This document shows, piece after piece, positions 53,357 to 62,065 of a DNA stretch of 64,000 nucleotides. Each line of letters starts with the position of its first letter. The stretch's first letter is position 1. Below the pieces are notes generated by a model, which was given only the letters and a program-made list of their open reading frames with translations, had not been told where the DNA came from and ran no database searches. The stretch spans positions 744,001 to 808,000 of the forward strand of contig NZ_FSRJ01000003.1 in assembly GCF_900142065.1 (NCBI RefSeq). Reading direction: 5' to 3'. The position numbers and the translations under genes were made by a program. Source of the DNA: Agromyces cerinus subsp. cerinus (GTDB lineage Bacteria > Actinomycetota > Actinomycetes > Actinomycetales > Microbacteriaceae).

Positions 53357-54405
53357 CGACCGACCGCCGGCACTCGAACGAGACGGATGCCGCGGCGCCC
53401 GCGGCCCGCCCCGTCACCCTCTTCACGGGGCAGTGGGCCGACCTGCCGTTCGCGGAGGTCGCCCGCCTCGCCGCCGAGTGGGGCTACGACGGACTCGAGA
53501 TCGCGTGCTCGGGCGACCACCTCGACCTGAAGCGCGCCGAGGAGGAGCCCGGCTATCTCGACGAGCGCCGCGAGATCCTCGACCGGCACGGTCTGAAGGT
53601 CTACGCGATCTCGAACCACCTCACCGGCCAGGCGGTGTGCGACGCCCCCATCGACTTCCGCCACGAGGCGATCGTGCGGCCCTACACATGGGGTGACGGC
53701 GACGCGGAGGGCGTTCGGCAGCGCGCGGCCGACGACATGAAGCGTTCGGCGAGGGTCGCCCGCGCCCTCGGGGTCGACACCGTCGTCGGGTTCACCGGGT
53801 CGTCGATCTGGCCGTACGTCGCGATGTTCCCGCCCGTGCCGGCCTCGGTGATCGACGCCGGCTTCGAGGACTTCGCGGCGCGCTGGAACCCGATCCTCGA
53901 CGTCTTCGACGCCGAGGGCGTGCGGTTCGCGCACGAGGTGCACCCGTCGGAGATCGCGTACGACTACTGGAGTTCGGTGCGCACGCTCGAGGCGATCGGG
54001 CACCGGGAGGCGTTCGGCTTCAACTGGGATCCGTCGCACATGATGTGGCAGAACATCGACCCGGTCGGCTTCATCTGGGACTTCAAGGACCGCATCTACC
54101 ACGTCGACTGCAAGGACACGCGGATGCGCCCGCAGAACGGGCGAGCCGGCGTGCTCGGCTCGCACCTGCCATGGGGCGACCCGCGGCGCGGCTGGGACTT
54201 CGTCTCCACCGGGCACGGCGACGTGCCGTGGGAGGACTCGTTCCGGGCGCTCGACGCGATCGGCTACGCCGGACCCATCTCGGTCGAATGGGAGGACGCG
54301 GGCATGGATCGCCTGCACGGTGCGGCGGAGGCGGTCGGATTCATCCGCTCGCTGCTCTGGCCGAAGCCGACCGCCTCGTTCGACGCCGCGTTCTCGAACC
54401 AGTAG
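53353..54405 (+). CDS. Sugar phosphate isomerase/epimerase family protein
   Basis: A 350-residue TIM barrel related to the first epimerase but of a different subgroup: LFTGQWADLPFAEVARLAAEWGYDGLEIACSGDHLD at the start, metal-site segments RFAHEVHPSEIAYDYW, FGFNWDPSHMMWQNIDPVGFI, HVDCKDTRMRPQ and GPISVEWEDAGMDR. The length exceeds simple epimerases, and the GFNWDPSH motif is typical of sugar-acid or inosose-type isomerases. It overlaps the upstream epimerase (ATGA). The pair suggests consecutive isomerisation steps on the imported carbohydrate. Confidence 0.88.
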   Translation: MTTDRRHSNETDAAAPAARPVTLFTGQWADLPFAEVARLAAEWGYDGLEIACSGDHLDLKRAEEEPGYLDERREILDRHGLKVYAISNHLTGQAVCDAPIDFRHEAIVRPYTWGDGDAEGVRQRAADDMKRSARVARALGVDTVVGFTGSSIWPYVAMFPPVPASVIDAGFEDFAARWNPILDVFDAEGVRFAHEVHPSEIAYDYWSSVRTLEAIGHREAFGFNWDPSHMMWQNIDPVGFIWDFKDRIYHVDCKDTRMRPQNGRAGVLGSHLPWGDPRRGWDFVSTGHGDVPWEDSFRALDAIGYAGPISVEWEDAGMDRLHGAAEAVGFIRSLLWPKPTASFDAAFSNQ

Positions 54406-54409
54406 CGAC

Positions 54410-54433
54410 GCCCCGCTCGGGGGAGGGCGGGGC
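54410..54433 (+). terminator. Terminator-like hairpin after the carbohydrate cluster
   Basis: A 7-bp GC stem (GCCCCGC / GCGGGGC) with a 10-base loop, starting five bases after the epimerase stop. Confidence 0.5.
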
Positions 54434-54459
54434 AAGTGCCCCGGCCGTAGCATCGGCAC

Positions 54460-54945
54460 ATGCGTCTCGACCCGAACCCGCCGCAGCGCCCTCGATCGAC
54501 GGCCCGTCCGGCCGCTCGGCCGCCCCGCCCCGACCGCGATCTCTCGCGGCCGCTGCCGTCGGCGCTCAGCTGGACCGTCCTGGCGGTGTTCGCCGTGGCG
54601 CTCGCCGTCGCCGTCGTGGTCGACCGGCTGCCCTGGTGGGTTCCGGCGTGGTACGGCGCGGTGAGCCTCGTCGCGTTCGCGGCCTACGGCCTCGACAAGC
54701 GCGCGGCCAAGCGCGGCGGGCCGCGCACCTCGGAGTCGTCGTTGCTCCTGACGGGGTTCGTCGGCGGCTGGCCGGGCGCGCTCGTGGCCCAGCAGCTCTT
54801 CCGTCACAAGACGCGCAAGCGCAGCTTCCGCCGGGCGTTCTGGCTGACCGTCGTGGTCAACGTGCTCGTGCTCGCCGCGTTCATCGGACTGCTGCAGGCG
54901 GGCCTGCGCATGCCCGACCTCGACTACTCGGGAATGCTCCAGTAG
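54460..54945 (+). CDS. DUF1294 family small membrane protein
   Basis: A 161-residue protein with a basic, Pro-rich N-terminal 35 residues and about four hydrophobic segments (LAVFAVALAVAVVVDRL, YGAVSLVAFAAYGLDKRAAKRGG, LLLTGFVGGWPGALVAQQLFRHKTRKRSFR, VNVLVLAAFIGLLQAGL). The GLDKRAA and QQLFRHKTRK motifs identify the DUF1294 group; its function is not established. The ATG precedes a stop that overlaps the opposite-strand amidase gene by 22 bp. Confidence 0.82.
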   Translation: MRLDPNPPQRPRSTARPAARPPRPDRDLSRPLPSALSWTVLAVFAVALAVAVVVDRLPWWVPAWYGAVSLVAFAAYGLDKRAAKRGGPRTSESSLLLTGFVGGWPGALVAQQLFRHKTRKRSFRRAFWLTVVVNVLVLAAFIGLLQAGLRMPDLDYSGMLQ

Positions 54946-55652
54946 TACGCGACGCCGCCGGGGTGCAGTTCGGTGATCGCCCAGTCGACCGAGCGATCCC
55001 AGGTCGGGTCGGTGTGCCCGGCGTAGAGGATCGTGACCGACCCGTCGAGTCCCGTCTCCACCGAGGTCACGATGCCGGTGTGGTCGCGGTCGCCCGAGTC
55101 ATCCCAGTCGAACTGCACGACGTCGCCGGCCTTCACCTCCGAGCGCTCGTCGTCGGTGAGCGCGGTCGCCCGCTCGGGGTGCTCCTCGAGGTAGTCGCGC
55201 ATCGCCGTCGAGCTGATCCAGGCGGTGGCATGGGTGTAGGCGTCGCCCGATTCGTCGAACCACCATTCGTCGTCTTCGACCCAGCCCCTCGCGATCAGCG
55301 TCTGGCTGGTGAAGTTGGCGCAGTCGTTCTCGGGGAGGAAGCCGAAGGTGTCGCTCTCGGTGTCGGTCCAGTGCTCGTACGCGTACGAGAGCTGGGCGGC
55401 GACGCCGTCGGAGTGGGCCGAGAAGTCGGCGAGCTCCGTGACGGCATCGGATGGCTCGCGGCCGGCGCCGGGTGCGCCGGGCGCGCCGGCCAACGAGTCG
55501 GCGGAACCGTTCGCCGCGGTGTCGCCGGCGCCCTGCTGCGCCGCCGACCACGCGATGGTCGCCCCGCCTGCGACGAGCACGACGAGGGCGATCCCGGCGA
55601 GCACCGGAACGCGGCGCTTGCGGGACTCACGGGGCTCGGGGGTCTGCGTCAT
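54924..55652 (-). CDS. Amidase-domain protein (first of tandem pair)
   Basis: A 242-residue protein with one N-terminal membrane anchor (VPVLAGIALVVLVAGGATIAW), a Gly/Ala/Pro linker, and a C-terminal amidase_6 (CHAP/NlpC-like cysteine peptidase) domain: NDCANFTSQTLIARGW holds the catalytic cysteine and DRDHTGIVTSV the histidine, with GDVVQFDWDDSGD before it. Such domains cleave peptide or amide bonds, often in cell-wall peptides. The gene is next to a paralogue at 55692-56390 on the same strand with the same motifs; both end with YYWS. Confidence 0.88.
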   Translation of the reverse strand: MTQTPEPRESRKRRVPVLAGIALVVLVAGGATIAWSAAQQGAGDTAANGSADSLAGAPGAPGAGREPSDAVTELADFSAHSDGVAAQLSYAYEHWTDTESDTFGFLPENDCANFTSQTLIARGWVEDDEWWFDESGDAYTHATAWISSTAMRDYLEEHPERATALTDDERSEVKAGDVVQFDWDDSGDRDHTGIVTSVETGLDGSVTILYAGHTDPTWDRSVDWAITELHPGGVAYYWSIPE

Positions 55653-55691
55653 CGAAGACAGGGTAGGAACATTGCCTGTGCGTTGCCCGAT

Positions 55692-56390
55692 TCAGTCCGC
55701 GACGCTCCAGTAGTACACCTCGGTGTCCGGATGCTTCGGGTGGTCGTCGACCGAGCGATCCCACGTGGCATCCGTGTGCCCGCCGTAGTACACGTCGATC
55801 TCCCCGTCATCGCCCTCGCGGACCGCGGTGACGATGGCGGTGTGGTCGCGGTCGCCCGAGGCATCCCAGTCGAACTGCACGATGTCGCCGGGCTTCACCT
55901 TCGCGCGCTGGGCGTCGGACAGCGGGGTCGCCCGTTCCGGGTGGGACGCGAGGTAGTCGCGGAAGATCGTCGACGAGCGCCATGCGGGGGAGTGGGCGTA
56001 GGCGTCGCCGTCCTCCGAGTACCACCACTCCTCGTCGACCACCCAGCCGCGCTCGATGAGCGTCTGGGAGGTGAAGTTCACGCAGTCGTCGACGCCGAGC
56101 ACTCCGTAGCGCTCGCTCGAGTCCGCGTTCCAGTGGTCGCGCACGTACTCGAGCTGGCGCAGCACGGGCGCGGGCAGCTCGGGATCGAGTTCGAGCGCGG
56201 CCTGGTTCGGGTGGCTGCCGTCGCCGCCCTGCGTTCCGGGCCCGGTGGGAGCCGAGGCCGCGACGATCGCCAGGACGATCGTGATGACGAGCCAGGTGAT
56301 GAGCGCGACGGCGACGAGCGCCGCGCCGCCCACGACGAGACGACGCCGCACGTAGATCTCGGGGGCAGGGCGTTCGGGTGGCGGGCTCAT
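55692..56390 (-). CDS. Amidase-domain protein (second of tandem pair)
   Basis: A 232-residue paralogue of the 54924-55652 protein, with an N-terminal anchor (LVVGGAALVAVALITWLVITIVLAIVA) and the same amidase_6 domain: VDDCVNFTSQTLIERGWVVDEEWW, GDIVQFDWDASGDRDHTAIVTAV and GHTDATWDRSVDDHP. Identity in the catalytic domain is high by eye, while anchors differ. The ATG at 56390 has GGAGGGG immediately before it (a spacing shorter than usual). The pair probably arose by tandem duplication; wall-remodelling or bacteriolytic peptidase activity is inferred. Confidence 0.87.
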   Translation of the reverse strand: MSPPPERPAPEIYVRRRLVVGGAALVAVALITWLVITIVLAIVAASAPTGPGTQGGDGSHPNQAALELDPELPAPVLRQLEYVRDHWNADSSERYGVLGVDDCVNFTSQTLIERGWVVDEEWWYSEDGDAYAHSPAWRSSTIFRDYLASHPERATPLSDAQRAKVKPGDIVQFDWDASGDRDHTAIVTAVREGDDGEIDVYYGGHTDATWDRSVDDHPKHPDTEVYYWSVAD

Positions 56391-56484
56391 CCCCTCCACC
56401 GTACGTGCCGATGCGTGCGAACGCCGCATGCCGCATGCCGTCGACGCCCGGCGTGCGGCGACTCCTGAACCGTTCGTCATCGAG

Positions 56485-56514
56485 TTGACCACGATTCACC
56501 CACCCGAATAGGGT
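56485..56514 (+). promoter_or_regulatory. Predicted promoter of the GH106-type gene
   Basis: TTGACC at 56485-56490 and TAGGGT at 56509-56514 with an 18-bp spacer. Transcription would begin near 56521, about 12 bases before the LacI-like operator. Confidence 0.6.
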
Positions 56515-56532
56515 GAGGATCGTCGAACGTTC

Positions 56533-56544
56533 TGAATCGATTCA
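56533..56544 (+). promoter_or_regulatory. LacI-type operator
   Basis: TGAATCGATTCA is a perfect 12-bp palindrome with the central CG and TGAA/TTCA arms typical of LacI-family operators. It lies just downstream of the predicted transcription start, 53 bp before the glycosidase start codon, so a bound repressor would block transcription. No LacI gene is present in the window. Confidence 0.75.
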
Positions 56545-56596
56545 ATACATCCGCACGGCGCTGTGCATCGACGCCCGCCGTGCTCGAAAGGCAGGC

Positions 56597-59500
56597 ATGG
56601 CAACCTTCAACGATCTCTCGCTCTCGAGGCGGCAGCTCCTCGGATACTCGGCAGCGGCCGCGGCAGGAGTGCTCGTCGCGAACGCTGCGCCGCAGTCGGC
56701 CGGCGCCGCCGTCGGCTCGGTGCTCCCCGCGGGCGCGGGCACTGCGTTCGGCATCTCCGACTTCGCCGCGCCCGGCACGTCGGTCGCCCCGAAGTTCCGC
56801 TGGTGGTGGCCGAACGGCCAGGTCGAGGTCGACGAGATCGTGCGCGAGGTCGACCAGGTCGCCGATGCCGGCTTCGGCGGACTCGAGATCGCCGATGTGC
56901 ACCACAGCGTGGCATCGGGCGACCTCGACGTCGACGGGTTCCCGTGGGGCGGCGAGCGCTGGTGCGAGGCCGTCGAGGCCGCCCTCGCGCAGGCGAAGCG
57001 CCGCGACATCCGTCTCGACATCACGCTCGGCCCCTCGTGGCCGGCCGCCGTGCCGACCATCACCCCGCAGCACGAGGCGGCCCTCACCGAACTCGTGCAC
57101 GGCGTCGTCGAACTCGCGCCCGGCCAGTCGCACCGCGGCGCAGTGCCCGCACCGGCCATCGGCGCGGAGCACGGGGTCACCGAGACGCTGCTGCTCTCGG
57201 TGCAGGCCTTCGAGATCGTCACGAAGCCGACCAAGGGCAACATCGTGCTGAAGCGTGCGAGCGGGGTGGACCTCACCGATGCCGTGGTCGACGGCGCGGT
57301 CGACTGGACCGCTCCTGCCGGTTCCGCGAGTTGGGTGCTCTTCGCGTTCTGGCGTCGCGGCTCGGGTCAGCTCGCCGAGGGCGGCGCGCACACGAACCCG
57401 ACGTCGTACGTCGTCGACCACTTCAGTTCGGCGGGCGCGCAGGCCGTCATCGACTTCTGGGAGTCGGAGATCATCTCGGCGCGCATGTCGAAGCTGCTCG
57501 CCGAGGCCGGGGGAGCCTTCTTCGAGGACTCCCTCGAGATCGAGACCGAGGCGACGATCTGGACCCGGCGCCTGCCCGAGGAGTTCAGCGCGCGCCACGG
57601 CTACGAGCTCATCCCGTTCCTGCCGGTCGTCGTCGAGCTGAAGGAGAAGTACCTCTACGACTTCGACGACATCGTGACGACGCGCGTGCGCGACGATTTC
57701 AACCAGGTGCTGAGCGACCTCTACTCCGAGCACCACCTCGTGCCCTTCCGCGACTGGGCGCACTCGCACGGCCTCGAGTACCGGGTGCAGGCCTACGGCC
57801 TCGAGCAGGACTCGATCGACCAGGCCGGCATCGTCGACATCCCCGAGACCGAGTCGCTCGGCGCGAAGAACGTCGACGACTACCGGGTGCTCGCGAGCGG
57901 CCGCGACATCGCGGGGCACACGATCCTCTCCTGCGAGTCGGCGGCGTACTTCGGCAAGTCGTACTCGGCGACGATCACCGAGGTGCTGACGACGCACGGC
58001 GAGATGTTCGCCGGCGGGGTCAACCAGTCGGTGCTGCACGGGTTCCCGTACGCGAGCGCACCGGGTGCCGGCTGGCCGGGCTTCGCGGCCTTCAGCCCGT
58101 ACTACAACGACTCGGTCGGCTACTCCGAGGCCTGGGGCCCGCGGATGCCGGTCTGGGCGCACATGCCCGACGTGGCCGCGTACCTCGCCCGCACGCAGTG
58201 GGTGCTCCGCGCCGGACGCCCCCGCTACGACCTCGTGTTCCTGCGGCAGAAGGGCTGGGCGCAGACCGGCATCGGCGCCCCGTGGGCGACCGCTTCCGGC
58301 ATCCCCGTCGGCTGGACCCACGGGTTCCTCACCGGGTCGAGCCTCGAGCGCGAAGGCGCGGTGCTCGCCGGCGGCCGGCTCGCTCCGGAGGGCGGCGCGT
58401 ACAAGGCGGTGATCGTCGACATCGACCGGTTCCGCGGCAACGAGGCGACCCTCACGGTCGCGACCGCGGAGCGCCTGCTGGGCTTCGCCGACGCCGGCCT
58501 GCCGATCGTGCTCTTCGGCGACTGGTCGAAGCCGGCCGCCGTCGGCTTCCGCTCCGCGGAGCAGAACGCCCGGGTCGCCGAGGTCGTGGCGGCACTGCGC
58601 AACTCGCCCTCGGTCGCGCTCGCTCCCGCGAACGCCGACATCCCGATCGCGCTCGCGAGCCTCGGCGTCGCGCCCGACGTCGACCACGAGACGTCGAACC
58701 TCAAGCACATCCGGCGGGTCGACGGCGGCGTCGACTACTACTACCTCGTGAACGCGAAGCACAATCCCGCCAAGGACAAGCTCGTGCCCATCGACCACGA
58801 CGTCGTGCTGACGGCGGAGCACGCCGACAGCGTGCCCTACGAGCTCGATGCCTGGTCGGGCGAGGTGCGCCCGCTCGTCGCCTACCGTCGCGACGGCGCG
58901 CGGGTCACCGTGCGGGTGCGCCTGCAGCCGGCGCAGTCGACGGTCATCGTGCTGGCGCCGCGCGACTGGGCCGGCAGACAGGCGCCGAGTGAGCAGGTCG
59001 TCGAGACCGACGCCGTGTCGGTGCGCGCCGCCAAGAAGGGCGTCGAACTCGTGACGGACGCCCCTGGTCGCTTCTCGGTGCGATTCGCCGACGGTCGCAC
59101 GGCGACTGCGACGGTGAAGGCGCTTCCCGCGCCGATCGAGCTCACGTCGTGGACGCTCAGCGTGGAGGACTGGCAGCCCGGATCCTCGCCGACCGAGACG
59201 GCCAAGCCGGTGGTCGAGGTGCCGCTCTCGGGCCTCGCACCGTGGAGCGCGATCCCCGGGCTCGCCGACACCTCGGGCATCGGGCGCTACACGACGCGGG
59301 TCAAGCTCGGCAGCGAGTGGAAGACGTCGGGCGCCGGCATCCGCCTCGAGCTCGGCCGAGTGGTCGACACCTTCCGGGTGCGGGTCAACGGCAAGCTCGT
59401 CGAGGACCGCGACCTCACCGAATCGACCGTCGACATCAGCGAATTCGCACATCCCGGCAACAACACCATCGAGGTCGAGGTGGCCTCGACGCTCATCAAC

Positions 59501-59608
59501 CGCCTGCGGGTCGTGAACCCGAAGGTCTACGGCGTCGTGAAGCGGGCCGACTACGGCCTCCTCGGGCCGGTCGTGATCCGGCCGTACGGCGTGGCGGAGG
59601 TGCGCTGA
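56597..59608 (+). CDS. Secreted glycoside hydrolase, GH106-like (alpha-L-rhamnosidase type)
   Basis: A 1003-residue secreted enzyme. The twin-arginine signal (LSRRQLLGYSAAAAAGVLVANAAPQSAGA) implies folded export. The catalytic region opens KFRWWWPNGQVEVDEIVREVDQVADAGFGGLEIADVHHS, the GH106 opening, and continues with WEARLGGTT-like barrel segments and a C-terminal beta-domain (residues about 880-1000). The family removes L-rhamnose from plant or microbial glycosides; some members act on other sugars. AAGG precedes the ATG. A promoter with a LacI-like operator is upstream and a strong terminator downstream, so it is a single-gene unit. Confidence 0.85.
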   Translation: MATFNDLSLSRRQLLGYSAAAAAGVLVANAAPQSAGAAVGSVLPAGAGTAFGISDFAAPGTSVAPKFRWWWPNGQVEVDEIVREVDQVADAGFGGLEIADVHHSVASGDLDVDGFPWGGERWCEAVEAALAQAKRRDIRLDITLGPSWPAAVPTITPQHEAALTELVHGVVELAPGQSHRGAVPAPAIGAEHGVTETLLLSVQAFEIVTKPTKGNIVLKRASGVDLTDAVVDGAVDWTAPAGSASWVLFAFWRRGSGQLAEGGAHTNPTSYVVDHFSSAGAQAVIDFWESEIISARMSKLLAEAGGAFFEDSLEIETEATIWTRRLPEEFSARHGYELIPFLPVVVELKEKYLYDFDDIVTTRVRDDFNQVLSDLYSEHHLVPFRDWAHSHGLEYRVQAYGLEQDSIDQAGIVDIPETESLGAKNVDDYRVLASGRDIAGHTILSCESAAYFGKSYSATITEVLTTHGEMFAGGVNQSVLHGFPYASAPGAGWPGFAAFSPYYNDSVGYSEAWGPRMPVWAHMPDVAAYLARTQWVLRAGRPRYDLVFLRQKGWAQTGIGAPWATASGIPVGWTHGFLTGSSLEREGAVLAGGRLAPEGGAYKAVIVDIDRFRGNEATLTVATAERLLGFADAGLPIVLFGDWSKPAAVGFRSAEQNARVAEVVAALRNSPSVALAPANADIPIALASLGVAPDVDHETSNLKHIRRVDGGVDYYYLVNAKHNPAKDKLVPIDHDVVLTAEHADSVPYELDAWSGEVRPLVAYRRDGARVTVRVRLQPAQSTVIVLAPRDWAGRQAPSEQVVETDAVSVRAAKKGVELVTDAPGRFSVRFADGRTATATVKALPAPIELTSWTLSVEDWQPGSSPTETAKPVVEVPLSGLAPWSAIPGLADTSGIGRYTTRVKLGSEWKTSGAGIRLELGRVVDTFRVRVNGKLVEDRDLTESTVDISEFAHPGNNTIEVEVASTLINRLRVVNPKVYGVVKRADYGLLGPVVIRPYGVAEVR

Positions 59609-59637
59609 CCCGGGTTCGCCGGCGCCACCACGACAGG

Positions 59638-59678
59638 CGAGCGGATGCCGCGACCGGAGGGGTCGCGGCATCCGCTCG
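59638..59678. terminator. Bidirectional terminator hairpin
   Basis: Perfect 18-bp arms (59638-59655 and 59661-59678) with a 5-base loop, between the GH106-type stop (59608) and the minus-strand ATPase stop (59692). TTCCTT follows on the plus strand. Confidence 0.85.
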
Positions 59679-59691
59679 TTCCTTGCCGTGC

Positions 59692-60360
<669 letters not shown>

Positions 60361-60385
60361 GCTGTTCCTTTCGTGCGTTCGTGGG

Positions 60386-61888
60386 TCAGGCGACGCTGCG
60401 GAGGGCTTCGGCCGGGCGGAGCCTCGCGGCGCGCCATCCGCCGAACGCGCCTGCGACGAGGCCGCCCGCGATCGCGAGTCCGATGGCGATCGCGATGACG
60501 CTGACGGTCACGGGAGCCTGCAGCACGACCTCGGCGGATGACGCGGCCGACGGCATCGCTCCGCCGAAGCCGCCGCCCGGGCCGCCGGCCTGCATGACCA
60601 TCTCGCGGCCGCCGGGGCCGCCGGCGACCACGTCGGACCCGGAGCTGCCGCCGATCGTCGGGGCGATGAGGTTGACCGCCCAGATGCCGACGAGGCCGAG
60701 CACGAGGCCGACGGCGCCGCCGATGAGGCCCTGCACGAGCGACTCGCCGGCGACCTGTCCGACGACACGGCCGTTCGACCAGCCGATCGCCTTCAGCGTT
60801 CCGAACTCGCGGGTGCGCCGGGTCACGCCCTGGATCGTGAAGAGGATCGCGATGAGGAAGGCGGCGACGAGCACTGCGAGCGAGACCCAGAGCCCGAGGT
60901 TCGAGATGAGGCTCGACGCACTCGCGAGCGAGCCCGAGACGGAGGCGGCGAGGTCGGACTGCGTCGACACCGTGGCATCCGGCAGCGCCTCCTCGATCTC
61001 GGCCTGCAGGGCGTCGATGCCGTCGGCGGACTCCGCCTGCACCGAGATGCTCGAGATCATGCCCTCCTCGCCCGAGATCGACTGGGCGAGGTCGAGCGGG
61101 AGGTAGACGTTCGCGGCGGTCGCGGCGTCGGCCGAGGTCGACGAGACGGTGCCGACGATCTCGAACTCCGTACCCCCGACGTCGATCGTGTCGCCCACTG
61201 CGAGCTCGGCGGTCGTGGCGTAGCCCGCGTCGAGCACGGCGACCGCCTCACCGGTGTCGGACGCCTCGAGGCCTCGCCCGTCGGCGAGTTCGACCGCCGA
61301 GAGCGGGCCGACCGCCGCCGATGCCGGGTCGAGGCCGAGCACGGTGAAGCTGTCGACGTCGAAGGCGCTGCCGCCGGCGCCGTCGAATCCGCCCTGCGGA
61401 GGTGCCGCGGGCTGCTCGCCGTCGGCGGGCATCTGGTCGGTGCCCTGCGTGCTCTGCTGGAAGTCGGGCAGCTCGCCGTCGAACGTCGTGTTCGTGAGCG
61501 AGAGGGTGGCGGATGCCGCGGCGACGCCGTCGAGCCCCTGGACCGACGCCAGGTCGGCCTCGTCGAAGGTGGTCGAACCGGGGCCGGCGGAGAGGCGCGA
61601 CTGGCTGATCTCGGTCGACCCGTCGGTCGTGGTGCCCGCGTCGGCGCCGAACTCGAACCGCGGGCCGCCGGCCTCGCCCTCCGCAGGCGGGGTCGGGCTC
61701 TGCGACACCGTGAGGTCGGTGCCGACGCCGTAGACGGATTCGAGCACGGCCGCCTGGGCGTCGCGCACGCCCGTGGAGACCGAGTTCACGATCATGACGA
61801 GCGCGATCGCGAGCGCCATGCCGATCGCGATGATCGCGGTCTGCCTGCGGCGCCCGGCGAGTTCGCGCCGGAGGTAGGTGAAGAACAT
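60386..61888 (-). CDS. FtsX/MacB-type ABC transporter permease
   Basis: A 500-residue permease. A first membrane segment near residues 15-40 (TAIIAIGMALAIALVMIVNSV) is followed by a long extracellular domain of about 300 residues rich in Ser/Thr/Gly/Asp and then three membrane segments in the last 170 residues (GLWVSLAVLVAAFLIAILFTIQGVTRRTREFGTLKAIGWSNGRVVGQ contains the cytoplasmic-loop signature). GAAGGAT precedes the ATG at 61888. An internal Gly-rich insert lies near residue 430. First gene of the operon; divergent from the response regulator, with a CATAG-containing repeat pair in the shared promoter region. Confidence 0.9.
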   Translation of the reverse strand: MFFTYLRRELAGRRRQTAIIAIGMALAIALVMIVNSVSTGVRDAQAAVLESVYGVGTDLTVSQSPTPPAEGEAGGPRFEFGADAGTTTDGSTEISQSRLSAGPGSTTFDEADLASVQGLDGVAAASATLSLTNTTFDGELPDFQQSTQGTDQMPADGEQPAAPPQGGFDGAGGSAFDVDSFTVLGLDPASAAVGPLSAVELADGRGLEASDTGEAVAVLDAGYATTAELAVGDTIDVGGTEFEIVGTVSSTSADAATAANVYLPLDLAQSISGEEGMISSISVQAESADGIDALQAEIEEALPDATVSTQSDLAASVSGSLASASSLISNLGLWVSLAVLVAAFLIAILFTIQGVTRRTREFGTLKAIGWSNGRVVGQVAGESLVQGLIGGAVGLVLGLVGIWAVNLIAPTIGGSSGSDVVAGGPGGREMVMQAGGPGGGFGGAMPSAASSAEVVLQAPVTVSVIAIAIGLAIAGGLVAGAFGGWRAARLRPAEALRSVA

Positions 61889-61974
61889 GTCGATCCTTCG
61901 GGGTAGGGGAGGCGTTCGGAGCGAGCGCCGATCGAGACGGTAGGGGCGAGGGCTGTGGGCGTTCGATGGTGGGC

Positions 61975-61983
61975 CTATGCGTT
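61975..61983. promoter_or_regulatory. Response-regulator half-site, left
   Basis: CTATGCGTT is the exact inverted complement of AACGCATAG at 62036-62044, 61 bp centre to centre (about six helical turns). It lies nearer the transporter gene. Candidate binding site of the adjacent response regulator. Confidence 0.55.
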
Positions 61984-62028
61984 GTCGATGCGGCCGGCGC
62001 GGGCCGTGCGGCGTCCGTTCATCGAAGT

Positions 62029-62044
62029 CATAGGAAACGCATAG
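62029..62044 (+). promoter_or_regulatory. Response-regulator box (direct repeats) overlapping the -35 region
   Basis: CATAG at 62029-62033 and again at 62040-62044, an 11-bp direct repeat as usual for OmpR/PhoB-type dimers. It covers the position of the -35 element of the regulator promoter, fitting autoactivation. Confidence 0.65.
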
Positions 62045-62053
62045 CTCGGCGCG

Positions 62054-62059
62054 GATACT
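62054..62059 (+). promoter_or_regulatory. -10 element of a probable leaderless transcript
   Basis: GATACT ends seven bases before the ATG at 62066, so transcription would start at or next to the start codon. No ribosome-binding site is present in between, consistent with leaderless translation, which is common in actinobacteria. Confidence 0.6.
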
Positions 62060-62065
62060 GGAACC

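Noticed and set aside
56477-59671. A 1064-codon minus-strand open frame opposite the GH106-type gene
   Set aside because: Antisense of a gene with signal peptide, promoter, operator and terminator; the translation is low-complexity and has no domain.
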